Positions 19,316-27,286 are shown, counted from the stretch's first letter. The stretch: DNA of 64,000 bases from Salipiger abyssi (GCF_017311415.1 NZ_JAEKIS010000019.1:17401-81400), one strand, 5' to 3'. The notes: a model not told the origin generated them from the sequence alone. Made by a program: numbers and translations.

Positions 19316-20728
19316 ATGCGGGAAATCTATCGGCTAAGCGACAGGGCGGTGCGGGCAATCACAGGGCCAGAGCCGGGCAAGACGGTCATGCGCCTGAACG
19401 ACGGCGGCGGGCTGTTCCTTCGCGTCACCAAACACAAGAGCAAGCAAGGCGTCGAACGCGTGTCGAAGTCATGGGAATTCTTCTTCACGTTGAACAGCAA
19501 GACTTCCTGCACCGGCCTTGGCCCCTATGCGCCGAACGATAAAGCACCCGGCCTGACGTTGAAGGCAGCGCGGGACAAAGCGCACGAACTCCGCAAGATC
19601 GTCGCCGAAGGTCGCAACCCCGTCGCAGAACGGAAGGCGGCACGGGCGAACGCCGACGTGCGGAAGGTCGTAACGTTCGCCGACGCGTTGGACGACTATA
19701 CGAAGGGCGGGCGCGTTCAGGGTTTCAAGAGCGAACGCCACCGGCACAACTGGCGGGCCAGCATCGAAATCCATGCCCTGCCGAAGATTGGTGACATAGA
19801 CGTTGGCGCGATTAGCCGTAACGACATTGAAAGCGTGCTGGAACCCCTGTGGGCAACCAAGACCGAAACCGCCCGCCGCGTTCGTATGCGGCTGTCGAAA
19901 GTCTTTGAATGGGCGATCTATAAGGGTTGGCGCGAAACCGACGACCCGTCTTCGCTTAGTATGCTTAAGGTCTGGATTGACAACCAAGGCGCAGCCGAAA
20001 AGAGCCACCACCCCGCATTGCCGTTGGAAGATATGCCCGCATGGTTCGGCGAACTGCGGAAGCGCGACGGTATGGCGGCGCGGGCGCTAGAACTTCTGGC
20101 CCTGTGCGCCGTGCGGCAGGACAACGTTATCAACGCGACATGGGACCAATTCCACGACCTAGACGGCGATAGCCCGACGTGGCGGATTTCGTCGCGCGAC
20201 ATGAAGGTGAAGACCGACAAGGACGGAAAGCCCCTGCCCGAACACCGTGTGCCGTTGCCGAAAGCCGCCGTCGAAATGCTCCGCAGGCTGCCGCGCGAAG
20301 CTAGCCCCCGTAAGAAGGATGGCAGGACATTGGTATTTCCCGCCCCGCGTGGTGGCGAACTTTCCACGGCAGGTATCCGCAAGGTCTTGGAGCGGATGCA
20401 CAATGCGGAATTACGTGCCGGTCGGAAGGGATGGATTGACCCCAACGTGTTGACCAAGCCGGAAGACCCGAGCGAAGCCCCGCAACCGAAAATGGCTGTG
20501 CCCCATGGCTTCCGCAGCACCTTCAAGGACTACTGCGCGCAGCGTGGGTTCGACAATATCCAAAGCGAAATCGCTCTTGCCCACAACGTAGGCGACAAGG
20601 TGTTTCAAGCCTACCTTCGCACCGATCTTGTAGAGCAACGCCGCGCCATGATGAACGCATGGGCCGGATTCTGCCACGGCGACGAACCCACCGCCAACGT
20701 GGTTCAGCTTCGTGAGGCAACAGCATGA
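19316..20728 (+). CDS. int: Tyrosine-type site-specific integrase (P4 type)
   Basis: 470 residues. N-terminal arm-binding domain of the DUF4102 kind (LSDRAVRAI, NDGGGLFLRV, TLKAARDKAHELRKIVAEGRNP), a core-binding SAM-like domain (about 118-215) and the catalytic domain with Arg267 (CAVRQDN), His397 and Arg400 (HGFRSTF), His423 (ALAHNVGD) and Tyr433 (QAYLRTD). P4-type integrases recombine at the 3' ends of tRNA genes, which fits the attachment repeats here. It is the first gene inside the left end, at the opposite end from the intact tRNA gene. Its stop overlaps the next start (ATGA). Confidence 0.95.
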   Translation: MREIYRLSDRAVRAITGPEPGKTVMRLNDGGGLFLRVTKHKSKQGVERVSKSWEFFFTLNSKTSCTGLGPYAPNDKAPGLTLKAARDKAHELRKIVAEGRNPVAERKAARANADVRKVVTFADALDDYTKGGRVQGFKSERHRHNWRASIEIHALPKIGDIDVGAISRNDIESVLEPLWATKTETARRVRMRLSKVFEWAIYKGWRETDDPSSLSMLKVWIDNQGAAEKSHHPALPLEDMPAWFGELRKRDGMAARALELLALCAVRQDNVINATWDQFHDLDGDSPTWRISSRDMKVKTDKDGKPLPEHRVPLPKAAVEMLRRLPREASPRKKDGRTLVFPAPRGGELSTAGIRKVLERMHNAELRAGRKGWIDPNVLTKPEDPSEAPQPKMAVPHGFRSTFKDYCAQRGFDNIQSEIALAHNVGDKVFQAYLRTDLVEQRRAMMNAWAGFCHGDEPTANVVQLREATA

Positions 20729-21219
20729 CCGATAGCAGGCACGAAGACCTTGCCGCATTCATCGGTTGCACAGTCGCCGACGTTGAAACTGCATTCGGTG
20801 ACTTGTTCGGCTTCGCGCTGTGGGCAGCGGAACGTTCGGAAACCGGGGTGGCAAAGAAGGAAGCGACGAACCTGCGCGCCATCGCCGATGAACTGGACAA
20901 AGTGCCCGGTTCCGATCTTAGCGACATGCGCGACGAATTACAGATGCGCGCCAAGGCCGCAGAGCATTTCACAGACAATCGCGCATACCCCGCGACCAAA
21001 GGCCGTAGGGAACGGGCGCGGGTTATCGCCTGCGCCGTAGCACGCGTTTTCGTGGCGACCGGGCGCAACATCGGCAAGGGCACGTCACAGAACGATGCGG
21101 GCGAACCAACGTCGAAATACGGGCAGGCGGTCAAGCAAGCCCTTGAACTGTATGGAATTCGGGCGAATTGGCGTCAGCCCGCGAAGGACGCAGCGGCCCA
21201 ATATAGCAATACCAACTAA
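20725..21219 (+). CDS. Element protein of unknown function, coupled to int
   Basis: 164 residues, mostly helical by composition, no membrane segment or signal peptide. The middle is charged (RERARVIACAVARVFVATGRN). The ATG overlaps the integrase stop, so it is probably translated with it. I do not recognise the family. Position beside int makes a role in integration, excision or element control possible, without further support. Confidence 0.7.
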   Translation: MTDSRHEDLAAFIGCTVADVETAFGDLFGFALWAAERSETGVAKKEATNLRAIADELDKVPGSDLSDMRDELQMRAKAAEHFTDNRAYPATKGRRERARVIACAVARVFVATGRNIGKGTSQNDAGEPTSKYGQAVKQALELYGIRANWRQPAKDAAAQYSNTN

Positions 21220-21279
21220 CCCCCGATTTTTCATTTCAGTTGGCATTTTTTCAGGGCGCGGCGTTTCGGTCAATTTTCA

Positions 21280-21301
21280 CACATGCCCCCATAGACATGT
21301 G
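21280..21301. promoter_or_regulatory. CACATG/CATGTG dyad before alpA
   Basis: CACATG (21280-21285), ten bases, CATGTG (21296-21301), ending at the ribosome site of the AlpA-like gene. A possible operator for autoregulation. Confidence 0.35.
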
Positions 21302-21313
21302 AGGAACCTACCA

Positions 21314-21616
21314 ATGAGCACCCCGACCACCGACGCTAGCAAGCCCGGCCCCACCTTCACCCCCGCGCAGCTTGTCCCGAACGCCCTTCTGCGAACCCCC
21401 GCCGTTTGCACCGTCACCGGCATGGCCCGCCCGACGCTCTATCAGGCGATGGCCGAAGGGCTGTTCCCCCGACCGATCAAACTTGGCGAAAAGTCTTCGG
21501 CGTGGCCTGCGTCCGAAGTGAACGCCGTGCTTGCCGCCCGCATCGCCGGTCGCAGCAACGACGAAATCCGCGAACTTGTCACCGAACTGACCGCCGCGCG
21601 CAAACTCCGCGTTTGA
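21314..21616 (+). CDS. AlpA-like MerR-fold regulator/excisionase
   Basis: 100 residues. A DNA-binding helix-turn-helix of the AlpA/excisionase kind: LLRTPAVCTVTGMARPTLYQAMAEGLFPRP followed by LGEKSSAWPASEVNAVLAARI, the typical wing with a conserved Trp. Proteins of this family in P4-like elements activate int or act as directionality factors. GAGGA precedes the ATG at 21314; an open frame reaches further upstream but without family similarity. Candidate binder of the TTAGGCA/TGCCTAA pairs. Confidence 0.88.
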   Translation: MSTPTTDASKPGPTFTPAQLVPNALLRTPAVCTVTGMARPTLYQAMAEGLFPRPIKLGEKSSAWPASEVNAVLAARIAGRSNDEIRELVTELTAARKLRV

Positions 21617-21695
21617 CGCTATGGCAGCACCATACGCTGCCATTCTTCGTCGTAGTTATCTGAAAAACATAGATAAGTGCAGGGGCGCATTTACT

Positions 21696-21720
21696 TGCCT
21701 AAGCCCTGCCTAAGAACAGG
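21696..21720 (-). repeat. TGCCTAA motif pair before the primase gene
   Basis: TGCCTAA at 21696-21702 and 21707-21713, 11 bases apart, the second within TGCCTAAGAACAGG. It ends 6 bases before the primase start codon. Opposite orientation to the pair before int. Confidence 0.75.
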
Positions 21721-21726
21721 CACGAC

Positions 21727-23637
21727 ATGACCGCGCAAACCGCATTAGAGAACATACCCCAAGAACTGCGGTCGTATCCTCAATGGGTATGCCACGACGC
21801 AGCAAAACGCCCGATCAATCCCCACACGGGGCAGCTAGCCGACGTGTCCGACCCTACGACATGGGGCAGCTTCGACCAAGCCCGCACAATAGCCGAAGCC
21901 GGGCGGTGCGCAGGCGTCGGCTTCGTGTTCACCGATAGCGATCCGTTCGTTGGTATTGACCTTGACGTGTCCGAAGGCTCGGGACCGTCCGACGGGCAAC
22001 AACGCATCTTCGGGGCGTTCAACACCTACGCAGAACATTCGCCGTCCGCGCGTGGCCTGCATATTATCGCCAAGGGCAGGGTATCCGACGGCGGCGTGCG
22101 CAACAGCGCATTGGGCGTCGAAGTCTATTCGTCGGGCCGGTTCTTCACGTTTACGGGCAACGTTGTGCGTAGCGCACCGATTGCCGAATGCCAGCCACTT
22201 GTTGACGCGCTGTGCGCCGAAATCAGGCCACACCGGGACACAGGGGCGGGCGAAACGCCAAACCCATGCCCCGCGCCGCAGATCACCGACGAAACCTTGC
22301 GCGAACGCATCTGCGAAAGCGCCGCGAACCGGGACTACTACGAAGGCCGCGTGTCGGATTGGTCAGCCGCATACTTCGCCCTGATTTGCGCCGCGTGCCT
22401 CTTTTCCAGCGACGAAGCGCAGGTGCGCCGTATCGTTATGGCAAGCCCCTTGGTGCAGGACGCTCCGCCGAAGGGCCGTGAGACGCGGGCACAGAAGGCC
22501 GAACGCCTGTGGGCACGGGAATACGCCAGCGCCGCCCGCAGGGGCGCACAGGAACGGCAGGAACGCACGCAGGCGGTGGAGCATGGGCGACAACTGGCCG
22601 CTGGCCTGTCCGGGCAGCTAGCCCGCGCCACGGCCCCGGCACAGGGCCAGGACGAAAAGCCGGGCCGGTCGCTGCTACGTTCGGCCCGCGACCTGCAACA
22701 CCGGCACTTCCCCGCGATCCGTTGGGCCGTGCCGAATGTCCTGCCCGAAGGTTTGACCATTTTTGCGGGCGTGCCCAAGGTCGGGAAAAGTTGGTTCGCC
22801 CTTGATGTTGCCCGCGCCAAAGCCGACGGCGATTGCGTGCTTGGGCAGCAATGCGACCGCGGCGACGTGTTGATGCTGGCCCTTGAAGACAACGAACGCC
22901 GGTTGCAGGACCGTTTTCGTCGGATCACAGGCGGGGGCGACTTCCCCGACAACCTCGACTACGCGACCGAATGGCCGCGCCTTGACGAAGGCGGCGTAGA
23001 CTACGTTGCGAACTGGATTGAGGGTGCGGCGAACCCTTCGCTTATCGTCATTGACACGCTCGCCATGGTGAAGCCGGTGCCCACAGGGCGGAACAAATCG
23101 GCCTATGACCACGACGTGAGCGCGTTGAAGCCGCTGCACCGCCTTGCCAGCGAAAAACGCGTGGCAATCGTCGTGGTGACGCACACCCGGAAGGCGCAAG
23201 CCGACGAACCCGTAGAACGCGTAAGTTCGACACTTGGCCTAACCGGCGTCGCCGATACGATCATGCTTTTGGGGCGTGGCCCCCGCGAAGCTACCGGCAT
23301 TCTCTATGCCCGTGGCCGGGACATTGCCGAATTTGAACTTGCGGTGAAGTTTGAAGATCACCGTTGGCAGGTCGAAGGCGACCCGAAGCTAGCCTTCGCA
23401 GGCGACACGCAGAAAATCCTAATCGACGCCATGACCAAGGGCGCAACCACGCCGAAGGAAATGGAAGAAGCGACCGGGCTTTCGGGCGAAAACGTGCGCC
23501 AAACCCTGCAACGTATGGTCAAGGCACAGCGCGTTTTCCGGCATGGCTACGGGAAGTATGCCTTGCCCGCATGGACCGACACCCCGGCTTTCCTCCTAGA
23601 TACCCCCCATCACACTAGTCACAGTCACAATGGGTAG
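21727..23637 (+). CDS. Primase-helicase replication protein (archaeo-eukaryotic primase-like plus RepA-type AAA ATPase)
   Basis: 636 residues. The N-terminal part resembles the small primase-polymerase fold: GIDLD (76-80) as the metal-binding hhDhD, SARGLHI (107-113) as the sxH motif, then LGVEVYSSGRFFTFTG. A charged linker (about 240-325) follows. The second half is a RecA-like RepA helicase (AAA_25): Walker A GVPKVGKS (348-355) and Walker B LIVID (439-443), then LTHTRKA-like VVTHTRKA. The last 75 residues look like a winged helix (ATTPKEMEEATGLSGENVRQTLQRM). This would let the element start its own replication after excision. No other replication gene is seen. Confidence 0.88.
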   Translation: MTAQTALENIPQELRSYPQWVCHDAAKRPINPHTGQLADVSDPTTWGSFDQARTIAEAGRCAGVGFVFTDSDPFVGIDLDVSEGSGPSDGQQRIFGAFNTYAEHSPSARGLHIIAKGRVSDGGVRNSALGVEVYSSGRFFTFTGNVVRSAPIAECQPLVDALCAEIRPHRDTGAGETPNPCPAPQITDETLRERICESAANRDYYEGRVSDWSAAYFALICAACLFSSDEAQVRRIVMASPLVQDAPPKGRETRAQKAERLWAREYASAARRGAQERQERTQAVEHGRQLAAGLSGQLARATAPAQGQDEKPGRSLLRSARDLQHRHFPAIRWAVPNVLPEGLTIFAGVPKVGKSWFALDVARAKADGDCVLGQQCDRGDVLMLALEDNERRLQDRFRRITGGGDFPDNLDYATEWPRLDEGGVDYVANWIEGAANPSLIVIDTLAMVKPVPTGRNKSAYDHDVSALKPLHRLASEKRVAIVVVTHTRKAQADEPVERVSSTLGLTGVADTIMLLGRGPREATGILYARGRDIAEFELAVKFEDHRWQVEGDPKLAFAGDTQKILIDAMTKGATTPKEMEEATGLSGENVRQTLQRMVKAQRVFRHGYGKYALPAWTDTPAFLLDTPHHTSHSHNG

Positions 23638-23690
23638 CCCTCTCTAGATACCCCCCGTCACAGTAGTAACAGAGAGAGTGACTGTGACGG
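23596..23690. repeat. Direct and inverted repeats at the end of the primase gene; possible origin
   Basis: CTAGATACCCCCC-A/G-TCACA occurs at 23596 and 23644, 48 bases apart. In addition GTCACAGTCAC (23618-23628) is the exact reverse complement of GTGACTGTGAC (23678-23688), so the segment could fold or bind a dimer. It covers the last primase codons and the following gap. A replication origin beside the initiator gene is plausible but not shown. Confidence 0.6.
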
Positions 23691-23728
23691 CTGTGATTGT
23701 GATCCCTTAAAGAAAGGACCGCCCCGCC

Positions 23729-24310
23729 ATGTATGTTCACGACGCAATCACCCATAGCAGGCTTTCGGACCTATTCGACATGGCCGAAGACATGATACTT
23801 GGACGCGGCTGCTATTCGCCCGACGTGGTGGAGCAAGTGCTTTTCGACCGATACATGTATTTCGTGTCGGCTTATCTGTCGGGATGCACGCAATATCTTC
23901 TGACCGAAGAGCGTTGTGCAGGCGAAAGCTTTATCTGCGAACTGTGCGAGAAAGCCGGGGCGACGAAGTTTCTGCGCTATAGCTACAAGATGGCCGAACA
24001 ACTCATGGCGCAACCCCGCTTCTACTTCCCGAATTTTGAGCAAATGGCGACCGCAAAGTATCTGGACATGCTCAACAACATAGACGACGTTGACCGCCTG
24101 CGGTTTTCCGGCTTGGTGTTGTTCGCCGTTGCGCACATTCCCGGTGCCCGAAGCGACATGCGCCGCATTCTACGTCGTAGGGGCATTGACGGTGGCGAAC
24201 GGTATATCCCGACGCTTGTTGCCGACGAAACCATGACGCAGCGTATCCGCGCGGTGCAGGGGTTGCCCCCTGTGGGGAAGGGCCGAAAGCGCATTCGCAA
24301 GCACGCGTAG
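23729..24310 (+). CDS. Element protein of unknown function
   Basis: 193 residues with no recognised domain. Cysteines are fairly frequent (for example SGCTQYLL, ERCAGESFICELCEKAG), but no zinc-ribbon spacing is convincing. The C terminus is basic (GKGRKRIRKHA). AAAGGACC lies before the ATG. It follows the primase gene after the repeat region and precedes a 260-base gap with a TGCCTAA pair, so it probably ends the replication operon. Confidence 0.7.
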   Translation: MYVHDAITHSRLSDLFDMAEDMILGRGCYSPDVVEQVLFDRYMYFVSAYLSGCTQYLLTEERCAGESFICELCEKAGATKFLRYSYKMAEQLMAQPRFYFPNFEQMATAKYLDMLNNIDDVDRLRFSGLVLFAVAHIPGARSDMRRILRRRGIDGGERYIPTLVADETMTQRIRAVQGLPPVGKGRKRIRKHA

Positions 24311-24390
24311 AATATATGGTAGCCATATAGGCTGCCGATTTTCGGCATAACTACGTGTAACGAATCAGGATTTTCCCGACGCAGTTTCCC

Positions 24391-24414
24391 CGCCTATAGA
24401 TTGCCTAAGAACAG
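24391..24414 (-). repeat. GCCTA motif pair before the second gene cluster
   Basis: GCCTA at 24392 and TGCCTAAGAACAG at 24402, with GCCTA cores 11 bases apart. TGCCTAAGAACAG repeats 13 of 13 bases of the site before the primase gene. It lies in the 260-base gap before 24571, where a promoter for the next cluster is expected. Confidence 0.7.
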
Positions 24415-24570
24415 TCTGAAATATCAACGCGCTTTCGTTCGCATAAACTATTTTTGTCTTCATTTGTCTATTTTGAAACTCATGCCTGAATTCGTTTGAC
24501 CGCTTGGAATTGACCCGGCTTAGCTTTCGATAAGACGCCCATAATGGGCCGGAATTGACGGGTTCAGGCA

Positions 24571-24831
24571 ATGGAAAACGCAGCACCTACAGCGGCATGG
24601 GGCAACACCCCCCACCCCCAAGAGGGGAAAGCCCGTCGTGTGCGCGTGAAGCTGGATAGCGTGACCGACGCCCGCAAGGAAATGGCGAAGCTATACCGCG
24701 AAGCCCGCGCCGGGAAAATCGACGTGCAGGACGCAAGCCGCTTGGCAAACATTCTCATGCTTATAGGTCGCATGATCGAAGGCAGCGACTTTGAGCGCCG
24801 CCTAGAAGCCCTTGAAGCGGGGGAACGGTAA
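24571..24831 (+). CDS. Small element protein of unknown function
   Basis: 86 residues. The centre RVRVKLDSVTDARKEMAKLYREARAGKIDVQDASRLANILMLIGRMI (read in parts) resembles small helical proteins often found next to terminase or in integrated elements of alphaproteobacteria; their function is unknown to me. The stop overlaps the next ATG by one base. First gene of a four-gene cluster. Confidence 0.7.
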   Translation: MENAAPTAAWGNTPHPQEGKARRVRVKLDSVTDARKEMAKLYREARAGKIDVQDASRLANILMLIGRMIEGSDFERRLEALEAGER

Positions 24832-25091
24832 TGGCCTGCCCCGCAATCGCCGCACGCCTGAAACGGCTGGAAACCCGCAACCGACCGCCCGTCCGGGTTC
24901 ACGGTTCCGTCGCGCGGTTCACGCCCCAAGGCCAGCTTATCGGCACCATGCCGAAGGGGCCGTGCATGATCGTGACCGACCACGGGTCCGACGACGAATG
25001 GCAGGCCGCGCTATTGGCGCAGCAAGCCCGACTTATCAACGAAGCAAGCGAAACAATCGCAGAAGAAGAAGGAAATAGGCACAATGCGTAG
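24831..25091 (+). CDS. Small element protein of unknown function
   Basis: 86 residues starting MACPAIAARLKRLETRN. A central strand-rich part (VRVHGSVARFTPQGQLIG, MIVTDHGSDDEWQAAL) and a charged C terminus. No family recognised. It overlaps both neighbours (1 base before, 8 bases after), so the cluster is tightly coupled. Confidence 0.65.
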   Translation: MACPAIAARLKRLETRNRPPVRVHGSVARFTPQGQLIGTMPKGPCMIVTDHGSDDEWQAALLAQQARLINEASETIAEEEGNRHNA

Positions 25092-25809
25092 CGTCATGGG
25101 AAGCCCCGCAATCGGGCACGCAGAAGGGAATAGCGTTCATCTTGTCCCGTCGCGGGCAAACACGATCCAGAATTTGCGCACAAACACTTGGCTGCGCATC
25201 AAGCTTGGCGACCCGGCGAAGCTTCCGAGCGTGAAGAACGATCTTGAAGCCCTGTTTTCCAAGGTCACGGCGACGACCGAAAAGGCGCAGAAGCTAGCGG
25301 GCGACCGGACGCGCAACAAGGCGCAACAGCACATGGCCGCGCACGAACTTGCCGTGCAGCTTTCCAGCGACCTGCGGCGTCACGCCCAAATTTTCGGGAA
25401 GAAGGCCAATGAACTCAAAGACGACGGGCAGGCCGTCGCCGACGAAATCTTGGGACCGCGCGATAACTATGGCTATCTGCAATCCGAAATCCGGGGCTGG
25501 ATCAGGGACCAAATCAAGACACCGGAAGGGATGCAGAAGGTATCCAACGCCTACAAGGTGGATTTGCAGGTCGCATCCACCATCTATTCTTCGCCGTCGT
25601 TTCTCATGGATATGACCGACCAATTGCATTCGACCATGCGCTTGAAAGCCGTCGAACTTTTCGCGCCGTCGGGCTTCAAGCTGTTGAATGAAGGTGTCGA
25701 ACTTGCCGACAAGGTGCAGAACTACGAACGCGTCGTAGGCGACGTGCATTCGTCGTATTACTCGCACGAAGTCGTTGAAGCGGCACAGGCAAGCCGCGTC
25801 GAAGTCTAA
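25084..25809 (+). CDS. Element protein of unknown function, largely helical
   Basis: 241 residues, no signal peptide or membrane segment, long helical stretches (LEALFSKVTATTEKAQKLAGDRTR; HELAVQLSSDLRRHAQIFGKKANEL). It is the largest protein of the four-gene cluster. No enzyme motif is visible. A structural or capsid-interacting role, as in phage satellites, is possible but only a guess from size and position. Confidence 0.68.
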   Translation: MRSVMGSPAIGHAEGNSVHLVPSRANTIQNLRTNTWLRIKLGDPAKLPSVKNDLEALFSKVTATTEKAQKLAGDRTRNKAQQHMAAHELAVQLSSDLRRHAQIFGKKANELKDDGQAVADEILGPRDNYGYLQSEIRGWIRDQIKTPEGMQKVSNAYKVDLQVASTIYSSPSFLMDMTDQLHSTMRLKAVELFAPSGFKLLNEGVELADKVQNYERVVGDVHSSYYSHEVVEAAQASRVEV

Positions 25810-26309
25810 TGACCGCCGCGACGGACATAGCAAAGCTGGTCGCATGGATTGCGGCCAGTAGCCCGGCGAAGCGGCCCGCGCCGATGCACGGCTATGTGCA
25901 GGTGCCGCCCTATGCGTGCCTGTGGCCGATTGACCCCGCCGTTGCGGCCTATCCCGATTGGAGCGGGCTAGGGGAGCGCCAGTTGCCCTTGTGCGTGCCC
26001 ACAGCAGCCCTAGCCGCCCCGGTGATGGATCAGCGCCTAGGCTGGTCCTGTGCGGCCCTGCCAGCCGTTTCCGAGCGCCTGCACCATATCATGCACCATG
26101 TGCCGGAAAGCCGATGGGACGTGCCCACCTGCCTAGCTGTGGGCATCACTTCGCCCGCAACCACGATCAACGCCGCCCTTGCCGCCGAAGGCTTGGCCGT
26201 AGACCTGACCGAAACCGCCTTGCTTGCCGTGCCGCTCTATACCGTTACCGCGTCGGATCGTGCCCGCACCCTTGAAGTCTGCCGCAGCACCTACGCCGTC
26301 GCCGTCTGA
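25809..26309 (+). CDS. Element protein of unknown function
   Basis: 166 residues, rich in Ala, Pro and Val with many His and Trp residues (MHGYVQVPPYACLWPID; LHHIMHHVPESRWDVPTC). No recognised domain. It starts on the last base of the previous stop and ends the plus-strand cluster; a terminator follows. Confidence 0.65.
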   Translation: MTAATDIAKLVAWIAASSPAKRPAPMHGYVQVPPYACLWPIDPAVAAYPDWSGLGERQLPLCVPTAALAAPVMDQRLGWSCAALPAVSERLHHIMHHVPESRWDVPTCLAVGITSPATTINAALAAEGLAVDLTETALLAVPLYTVTASDRARTLEVCRSTYAVAV

Positions 26310-26339
26310 CATAGCTACCCGAAGTGCCAAGGGCAACTG

Positions 26340-26379
26340 ACCCCGGTTCGCGTTCAACGACGCAGCCGGGGTTTCTTTT
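26340..26379 (+). terminator. Terminator of the element's plus-strand cluster
   Basis: ACCCCGG (26340-26346) and CCGGGGT (26366-26372), followed by TTCTTTT. It lies between convergent genes. Confidence 0.75.
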
Positions 26380-27020
26380 CATTCGTCAGGCGCAGGACGC
26401 GGCGGGATATACGAAACTGGCCCCATTGTCTCAGCCCCTTCAAAGTAGAAAAGCCCAAATTCGTCGGCAAGTTTTTTGATAGCACTAGACTTCCAAATCA
26501 CTTTCGGCCCGCCGTGGTTGATAGCCCAAGCAACCATTCCCGGCTTTGGGTCATCTATCATCAGGTCAAACCAAACCTTTTCATCGGGCTTCCAAACCAC
26601 ATTGTCGGGCAGCAATGCTTTGAGGAAAGGCGCGCACCTTGCAATGTCGCACCAAACTTCGGCAAGCGTGTCCCTCAAACCGACGTCTCTACTGGACATT
26701 GTGACAAGTCGATAAACCATCGCCGCCCACATGAACCAAGCGAACCGACGCATATTGATCTCATCTCTAGCGGCAGACTGTTTTTCAGCGCATTCAATGA
26801 TGAAGTCATCTATCGAGAATGCCGAACCCTGTTGCTTTGCAACGTTGTGCATCGCGCCGACAATTGGAATCAGGTTTTGATACGCTACAAGCACATGCGC
26901 TTTTGTCGCGTTGTCCAATCCATCAAATAGTTCTTTGACGAAGTTCGCATAGTCAGCGTTCCCGCCGTTGAGTATTGCTCGCAACGGGTTCTCAGTCTTC
27001 TTTTTCAGGAACCCGAACAT
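26379..27020 (-). CDS. Minus-strand cargo protein of unknown function
   Basis: 213 residues from the ATG at 27018-27020, which follows GGGGGT at good spacing (a start five codons earlier is also open). The N terminus MFGFLKKKTENPLRAIL is basic and amphipathic; the rest is mixed helical (FAWFMWAAMVYRLV is hydrophobic but short). It is the only gene on the minus strand in the element and looks less GC-rich than its neighbours. Genes placed like this, next to the far attachment site, are often accessory (for example defence) genes, but no defence domain is recognised. Confidence 0.7.
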   Translation of the reverse strand: MFGFLKKKTENPLRAILNGGNADYANFVKELFDGLDNATKAHVLVAYQNLIPIVGAMHNVAKQQGSAFSIDDFIIECAEKQSAARDEINMRRFAWFMWAAMVYRLVTMSSRDVGLRDTLAEVWCDIARCAPFLKALLPDNVVWKPDEKVWFDLMIDDPKPGMVAWAINHGGPKVIWKSSAIKKLADEFGLFYFEGAETMGPVSYIPPRPAPDE

Positions 27021-27200
27021 CAAATACCCCCGCATTTACAGCCATAGTGATCTAAGCACTTCGAGGGCGCGGTTGGGAAGAGTTTTCGGGCCGAACCCAT
27101 GTCGTTCGACCGGACGGCGACCACAGAAGGGTGCGGCACGCGGTCACGTCTTCGTGAGCGCGTGCGGGGCTTTCGGGGCCGATTTAACGGCTGTCCGAAC

Positions 27201-27220
27201 CTAGGCAATTCTTAGGCAGG
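27201..27220 (+). repeat. TAGGCA motif pair inside the right end
   Basis: TAGGCA at 27202-27207 and, within TTCTTAGGCAGGG, at 27213-27218: 11 bases apart. TTCTTAGGCAG also occurs at the left end (19283). It lies 52 bases inside the right attachment repeat, where integrase arm sites are expected. Confidence 0.75.
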
Positions 27221-27271
27221 GCGATTTTCTGCGAAATTTTCTTAGCTATTTCAATATGTTATAAGGGTAAA

Positions 27272-27286
27272 TGGTAGCGGAGGAGG
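27272..27286 (+). repeat. Right attachment repeat within tRNA gene
   Basis: TGGTAGCGGAGGAGG, the complement of the tRNA 3' end, including CCA; identical to 19151-19165. The tRNA stays intact at this junction. Confidence 0.85.

Larger units (their letters stand above)
19151..27286. mobile_element. tRNA-integrated genetic element of about 8.1 kb
   Basis: Bounded by an exact 15-bp direct repeat equal to the 3' end of the tRNA-Met(CAT) gene. It encodes a tyrosine integrase at the left end, an AlpA-like regulator, a primase-helicase and a set of overlapping small genes of unknown function, plus one minus-strand gene at the right end. Glu codons are mostly GAA, unlike the flanking host genes. No capsid, portal, tail, lysis or transfer gene is recognised. 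It resembles a phage-satellite or minimal integrative element; which one is not settled by sequence alone. Four TTAGGCA/TGCCTAA pairs mark its ends and internal promoters. Confidence 0.88.

Noticed and set aside
23596..23690. Possible CRISPR array from repeated CTAGATACCCCCC
   Set aside because: Only two copies, the spacer contains coding sequence, and no cas genes lie nearby.
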